Origin: Parvularculaceae bacterium
Lineage (GTDB): Bacteria; Pseudomonadota; Alphaproteobacteria; Caulobacterales; Parvularculaceae
Direction: 5' to 3'
Assembly (NCBI GenBank): GCA_013389125.1
Contig: JACADX010000262.1
Span: forward strand, 1-9,687
Length of the DNA stretch: 9,687 nt
The notes below the pieces were generated by a model. That model was given only the letters and a program-made list of their open reading frames with translations. It was not told the DNA's origin and ran no database searches. How positions within the stretch are numbered: the first letter of the stretch is position 1; each line of letters opens with the position of its first letter. Positions 6,715 to 9,687 of the stretch are shown piece by piece. A program made the translations under genes and the position numbers.

Positions 6715-7071
6715 ATGCGCCTCAGCTTGACCGTGATCGTCGCTGCCGCTGCCTTGTCGATCGGGGCCGCGCACGCAGCGCCCGCTTTTGGCTCATCCTC
6801 TCACCGCCTTGGCGGATCGTCTGGCGAGTCCGCAAAGAAAGGCGGCGCGCTATCGTTCTTTGAAGCTCTATTCGCGGTGCTCGGAATCGACGCCGCAGCG
6901 AGCGTTGAGCCGGTCGTGGGCGAGACGATGAATCGCCGGGACGGCAAGACCAAGCAGTGCGATCAGGCCAAGAAGACAGAGGTTGCGAAAGCGGAAACCA
7001 AGGATGAGGCGGAAGGCGCGTCGTCCAAAGGCAAGTCGCGAACCGGCGAGCCGGTTTACCTCGCGTTCTGA
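6715..7071 (+). CDS. Small exported Lys/Glu-rich protein of unknown function
   Basis: The 118-residue precursor has a standard Sec signal peptide: a short basic start, a hydrophobic core at about 4-17, and Ala-His-Ala before a likely cleavage after residue 21. The mature part opens with a Ser/Gly-rich stretch. A short hydrophobic, amphipathic segment follows (FFEALFAVLGI, about 48-58). The C-terminus is dominated by Lys, Glu, Asp and Ser and contains a single Cys (about residue 82). I recognise no domain. It is probably a periplasmic or secreted protein with a disordered tail. AGGGAG lies eight bases before the ATG, and a strong intrinsic terminator follows the stop by 25 bases, so it is likely a monocistronic unit or the last gene after ald, whose stop is 114 bases upstream. 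Confidence 0.78.
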   Translation: MRLSLTVIVAAAALSIGAAHAAPAFGSSSHRLGGSSGESAKKGGALSFFEALFAVLGIDAAASVEPVVGETMNRRDGKTKQCDQAKKTEVAKAETKDEAEGASSKGKSRTGEPVYLAF

Positions 7072-7096
7072 AACGAAGCGCGCTTGTCGGATTTTG

Positions 7097-7127
7097 AAGC
7101 CCGCCCGTGTCGGCGGGCTTTTTATTT
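7097..7127 (+). terminator. Intrinsic terminator after the exported-protein gene
   Basis: A perfect nine-base-pair GC-rich stem (AAGCCCGCC at 7097-7105 with GGCGGGCTT at 7112-7120) has a six-base loop and is followed by a T-rich run, TTTATTT. It ends rightward transcription after the gene stopping at 7071. The convergent PepSY gene stops at 7122, inside the T-run. The hairpin could also slow leftward transcription, but on that side the stem is followed by TTCAAAATCC, a poor U-tract. Confidence 0.85.
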
Positions 7128-7862
7128 CTCGACGCCAGCGGCTTTTGCGCGTGTGTTCCGGCGCCGCACATCTTCGGCGTAACGGCCCCCGCGCAGTCGG
7201 AAGACGACGAGCGTCGCCCCGGAAAGCGCGAAAAGGAATCCCGTTGCGGCGAAAGTCCGGATCAGTGGATTGTTGAAGTTTTCCCGCTCGCGGTAGTCCA
7301 TGATGTGCAGCATCCAGAAGAAGTCGTAAAAGCGCCAGACGCGGTTTCGGCGCGAAACGACCTCGCCGGTCTCCGGAGAAATGTAGAGACGCGTTTCGTC
7401 TCTGTCGGAAAATTCGGCGCGCCACACTGGCGTCTTGCCGCGATACTCCTTCGGCGGATTTGACAAGAGCGAAATTCTGACAAGCGCGCCTTCGCCGGCG
7501 AAATCGCTTTCCGCGATCTGGCGCGCGGCCGGCTCCGCGATCGGCGACAATCGCTCGCCCGTATCGGCGTCGAACATCGCGGTCGACGCTGCGCCGCGCA
7601 CCACATAAACGGGCCGGCCGAGCCAGGTCTTGAGCGTCAGCTCCTTGGCGCCGTCGACTTCCGCGATGGCGCCCGCCGGAGGAAAATAGTTCTCGACCGT
7701 CAAGTCGATCGGCGCCGCAATGGCGGCGGCGGTTTCGCCGCGCACATGCTCGATCGCCAGAAAACTCATGACGACGCCGCTCGTCATCCAGACGAGAATT
7801 TGCAGGGCGAGGAGAAGCCCGAGCCAGCGATGGACCGCATGGATCAGCCGTTTGAAGCGCAT
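7122..7862 (-). CDS. PepSY domain and PepSY-associated transmembrane protein
   Basis: The 246-residue protein starts with RFKRLIHAVHRWLGLL, the usual opening of PepSY-associated membrane proteins, and a helix at about 12-36. The periplasmic part has two PepSY-like segments. One runs about 74-108 and ends ADTGERLSP; the other runs about 145-170 and contains LYISPETGEVVSRRN. Then comes FYDFFWMLHIMDY (178-190), a second helix at about 203-221 and a basic cytoplasmic tail. H8, H11 and H186 sit at membrane ends, where related siderophore and iron reductases of the PepSY_TM class place haem ligands. A role in electron transfer or iron handling is therefore possible, though no TonB receptor or siderophore gene is nearby. 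It is smaller than four-helix reductases of this class. The ribosome site before the ATG at 7862 is weak, and a tiny open frame ends six bases upstream. Confidence 0.86.
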   Translation of the reverse strand: MRFKRLIHAVHRWLGLLLALQILVWMTSGVVMSFLAIEHVRGETAAAIAAPIDLTVENYFPPAGAIAEVDGAKELTLKTWLGRPVYVVRGAASTAMFDADTGERLSPIAEPAARQIAESDFAGEGALVRISLLSNPPKEYRGKTPVWRAEFSDRDETRLYISPETGEVVSRRNRVWRFYDFFWMLHIMDYRERENFNNPLIRTFAATGFLFALSGATLVVFRLRGGRYAEDVRRRNTRAKAAGVEK

Positions 7863-7868
7863 AGCCGT

Positions 7869-7991
7869 CTATCGCGCCGTAAGGACGACCAAGGCGTCGG
7901 GCGACTTCAGAACGGACTCGACCGCCGCCCGGAGATCCGCGCCGCTCGCCGCTTCGTCGCTCGGCGCTGATGTCCCACATCCGAAATTCAC
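7869..7991 (-). CDS. Possible 40-residue ORF coupled to the PepSY gene
   Basis: A GTG at 7989-7991 opens a 40-codon frame ending TAG at 7869-7871, only six bases before the PepSY ATG. GGGAC lies seven bases upstream of the GTG. From about codon 8 onward the third positions are mostly G or C, like real genes here. The peptide is acidic and then helix-like, with DLRAAVESVLKSPDALVVL near the end. There is no signal peptide or known motif. The frame has no stop for at least 45 codons further upstream, so a longer product with a non-standard start, or a chance open frame in GC-rich DNA, are both possible. Confidence 0.3.
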   Translation of the reverse strand: MNFGCGTSAPSDEAASGADLRAAVESVLKSPDALVVLTAR

Positions 7992-8009
7992 GCCATTCGT
8001 CCCGCGGGG

Positions 8010-8032
8010 TTTTCGAGTTTCGGATTCGAAAA
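8010..8032. repeat. Short hairpin in the leader of the PepSY gene
   Basis: Seven-base arms TTTTCGA (8010-8016) and TCGAAAA (8026-8032) are separated by nine bases. The hairpin lies upstream of the PepSY gene and its candidate leader ORF. No T-run follows on either strand, so it is not an obvious terminator. It could be a leader structure or an operator half-site pair; chance is not excluded. Confidence 0.25.
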
Positions 8033-8067
8033 GGACATTAGCGCGATCAACATTCTCGCGCCGCTTA

Positions 8068-8123
8068 CGGATCGGACCTTCGCATGTGGACTCGTTGAAT
8101 TTGCGGCGCGAACTTCCGATCCG
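8068..8123. repeat. Nine-base inverted repeat after the 98-residue gene
   Basis: CGGATCGGA (8068-8076) and TCCGATCCG (8115-8123) are perfect inverted copies separated by 38 bases. They lie just after the stop of the leftward gene ending at 8129, in the 266-base gap before the PepSY gene. The long spacing and missing T-run make a terminator unlikely. Paired operator sites for the PepSY transcript are possible. Confidence 0.3.
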
Positions 8124-8128
8124 GCGCC

Positions 8129-8425
8129 CTAGGCGCGCGCGCCGCTGAATGTCGACGTGCCGAACGCGCCGAGCTTGACATTGCCGTTCAGCGAGTCGCC
8201 GTCGACCTTGCCGTCAAATTCCAGCGTGATCGGCATCGGCGAGGTCACTTTCGCAGACCATTTCACGGCATTGCCGTCGACTGAGCCGTTCTCGATGGCG
8301 ACCGAGCCCATGTTGCCGGACATCGTGCCGGTCAGGGTTGCGCCGGCCGCTTTGAGCTCCAGATTGCCGGACTGCTCGCCCATCGGGGTCTTGATCTTCA
8401 GCGTCCACTTGCCGTCAACGGCCAT
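8129..8425 (-). CDS. Small conserved beta-rich protein, function unknown
   Basis: The 98-residue product has no signal peptide or membrane helix. It is built of alternating strands and Gly/Asn/Asp turns. It begins with a short strand in GKWTLKIKTPMGEQSG, then GATLTGTMSG, then a segment with VDGN and later VDGDSLNGNVKLG, ending FSGARA. The repeated T-P/S-P-M and VDG elements suggest a small up-and-down beta-barrel or sheet. I have seen similar stand-alone proteins, and domains attached to amidohydrolases, in alphaproteobacteria, but know no function. The frame is open back to 8545. The ATG at 8425 is preferred because AAGGAG lies seven bases upstream and the extra 40 residues are Arg-rich and unlike the rest. 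It shares a strand with the FGE-like gene that ends 166 bases upstream. Confidence 0.82.
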   Translation of the reverse strand: MAVDGKWTLKIKTPMGEQSGNLELKAAGATLTGTMSGNMGSVAIENGSVDGNAVKWSAKVTSPMPITLEFDGKVDGDSLNGNVKLGAFGTSTFSGARA

Positions 8426-8432
8426 GGGTCTT

Positions 8433-8438
8433 CTCCTT
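8433..8438 (-). promoter_or_regulatory. Ribosome binding site that sets the start at 8425
   Basis: A strong AAGGAG on the minus strand, seven bases before the ATG at 8425. It rules against the longer frame starting at 8545. Confidence 0.7.
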
Positions 8439-8591
8439 TTCGGGCGCTTTCTTGCGCGGTTGAAAGTCGGGCGGACATTACAGAGAACCGGACTCGGCGC
8501 AAGGCGGCGAGGCAGGGCGGCTCTACGCGCTTGAGACAACCCCAAGGCGGCGAGGCGATCATCGACTCGGCCGCGAAGACGGCAATGGCGG

Positions 8592-9687
8592 CTATTTCAC
8601 TTCGGCGGCGACCCTGACGCCCATATAGCCCGCCCGGCCGCCGACATCGATGCGGCTGCGGTTAGCGACGCGCATATCAGCCGGCGAGCTCGCCCAGCCG
8701 CCGCCGCGGATGACGCGCTTGCTGCAATCGCCGTCCGTGACCGCCGAGCCGTCTACCGGCGCCTTGGTGAAATTGTTCACGTAACAGTCCGCGACCCATT
8801 CGCGGGCGTTGCCGACGAAGTCATGAAGCCCGAAGGCGTTCGCCTTTGCGGAGCCGATGGGCCGCGCCTCGCGCGTCGCGACATTCGAAGCGTCGTACCG
8901 ATCGCCCCACCAATACGCCGTGCTGGTTCCCGCACGCGCCGCATATTCCCACTCGGCTTCCGTCGGCAGTCGGTACTTGCGGCCGGTCTTGCGCGTAAGC
9001 CAATTGGCGTAGGCCTCGGCGTCACGGAAGGAAACGCCGAGCGCCGGCATTTTTCCATCTGCGCCGGCCGATTTTGGCGCGCACACGCCGTCGGCGGCGC
9101 AGGCGTTCCACTCCGATACCGTCACCTCATAGACGCTGACAGCAAAGGCGGGAACAGCGACTTCCCGCTGCGGTCCTTCGTAGGCGTTGCGCCCTGGTTC
9201 ATCCTCCGGCGAGCCCATGAGGAATTTTCCCGCCGGTAGCGGCGCCATCAGGGGGCACAGTTCGCAATCCCGGAACGGCTCGCCGACTGAGCCCGACGAG
9301 GCGGCGGGCGTCGGCTCCGTCGCCGGCGGCAGCGTAGACGGCGTCGCCTCGCCATCCGCCGCCGCAAGATTCATCGGCTCGCCATCGATGTCGATCTCTG
9401 TCGACTGGTCCGCCCCCTGAGAACTGTCCGCCGAATACACATCGACGAAGCCGGCGTCCGGTTCGGCTGACGGCGGCTCCTCGGCGGCTGGCGTCGCCGG
9501 GCTCGCCGCCGCCTCCGCGGCGGGCGCAGGTTCGATGGCGGCGGATTTGCCTGAATTCTGAATCATGAAGAAGGCAAACGCCCCGATGGCCGCCGCGCCG
9601 GCCGCAATGCCGCCAATCAGCAAACCGTTGGACGACTTTTTCGCCGGCGCAGCCGCGCGCGCCGCGGGCTGCGACGCGGGCGCCGCC
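8592..9687 (-). CDS. Membrane-anchored FGE/SUMF1-like protein, N-terminus outside the window
   Basis: The gene is cut by the right edge; 364 C-terminal residues are visible. The first visible residues are an Ala/Pro-rich linker ending in KKSSNG. A helix follows at about 21-42, then a long Ala/Pro/Glu linker, then a formylglycine-generating-enzyme-like domain from about residue 138 to the end. Its signatures are PAGKFLMGSP, RLPTEAEWEYAAR, GNAREWVADCY and RVIRGGGW. The catalytic cysteines of true FGE, expected just after the RGG motif, are absent (RGGGWASSPADMRVANRSR). It is therefore probably a binding or structural module, not a sulfatase activator. Six other cysteines lie in three close or plausible pairs, fitting a periplasmic domain with disulfides. 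The basic residues before the helix put the N-terminus in the cytosol. That missing part could be a kinase, FHA or similar domain, but this cannot be seen. An apparent start at 9623 is a TTG inside the helix and is not the real start. Confidence 0.85.
   Translation of the reverse strand, partial: AAPASQPAARAAAPAKKSSNGLLIGGIAAGAAAIGAFAFFMIQNSGKSAAIEPAPAAEAAASPATPAAEEPPSAEPDAGFVDVYSADSSQGADQSTEIDIDGEPMNLAAADGEATPSTLPPATEPTPAASSGSVGEPFRDCELCPLMAPLPAGKFLMGSPEDEPGRNAYEGPQREVAVPAFAVSVYEVTVSEWNACAADGVCAPKSAGADGKMPALGVSFRDAEAYANWLTRKTGRKYRLPTEAEWEYAARAGTSTAYWWGDRYDASNVATREARPIGSAKANAFGLHDFVGNAREWVADCYVNNFTKAPVDGSAVTDGDCSKRVIRGGGWASSPADMRVANRSRIDVGGRAGYMGVRVAAEVK

Noticed and set aside
6868..7980. A 370-codon open frame on the minus strand over the exported protein, terminator and PepSY gene
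   Set aside because: It runs through the intrinsic terminator, overlaps two supported genes, and its product is Arg-rich without any domain.
8592..9623. A start codon at 9623 for the FGE-like gene
   Set aside because: The codon is a TTG at the start of the membrane helix, and the frame stays open with a fitting linker to the window edge, so the gene is truncated rather than starting there.

Overview
The window is about 9.7 kb of GC-rich, gene-dense bacterial chromosome. Codon use is strongly GC3-biased, the short intergenic gaps carry Shine-Dalgarno sites, and one gap has a CtrA-like box. Together these suggest an alphaproteobacterium, perhaps near the Caulobacterales or Parvularculales. That placement is an inference from style, not from a marker gene. 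No tRNA, rRNA, insertion sequence, CRISPR array or phage gene was seen.

Layout from left to right. (1) 4-729 (-) encodes a two-helix membrane protein of unknown function. (2) 889-1293 (-) encodes a small PilZ-domain protein, with a near-consensus CtrA box upstream. (3) 1438-5299 (-) is the centre of interest: a tight four-gene operon. In transcription order it holds a membrane-anchored SGNH/GDSL-type hydrolase, an SxtJ-family membrane protein, a 49-residue DUF5989-type membrane protein and a NodU/CmcH/TobZ-type O-carbamoyltransferase. (4) 5488-6600 (+) is alanine dehydrogenase (ald), divergent from that operon. (5) 6715-7071 (+) encodes a small exported Lys/Glu-rich protein and ends at a good intrinsic terminator. 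(6) 7122-7862 (-) encodes a PepSY-type membrane protein, convergent on the same terminator and possibly coupled to a tiny upstream ORF at 7869-7991. (7) 8129-8425 (-) encodes a 98-residue beta-rich protein. (8) 8592-9687 (-) is a membrane-anchored formylglycine-generating-enzyme-like protein whose N-terminus lies beyond the window edge.

The four-gene module reads as a membrane-associated O-carbamoylation unit. The carbamoyltransferase is predicted to move a carbamoyl group from carbamoyl phosphate, via an adenylate, to a hydroxyl on an unknown acceptor. The two small membrane proteins are relatives of SxtJ and, probably, SxtK, whose genes lie beside the carbamoyltransferase gene sxtI in saxitoxin clusters. 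The SGNH protein may add or remove an ester on the same acceptor. No saxitoxin or nodulation genes lie nearby, so the substrate here is unknown. The remaining genes look like ordinary housekeeping or envelope functions.
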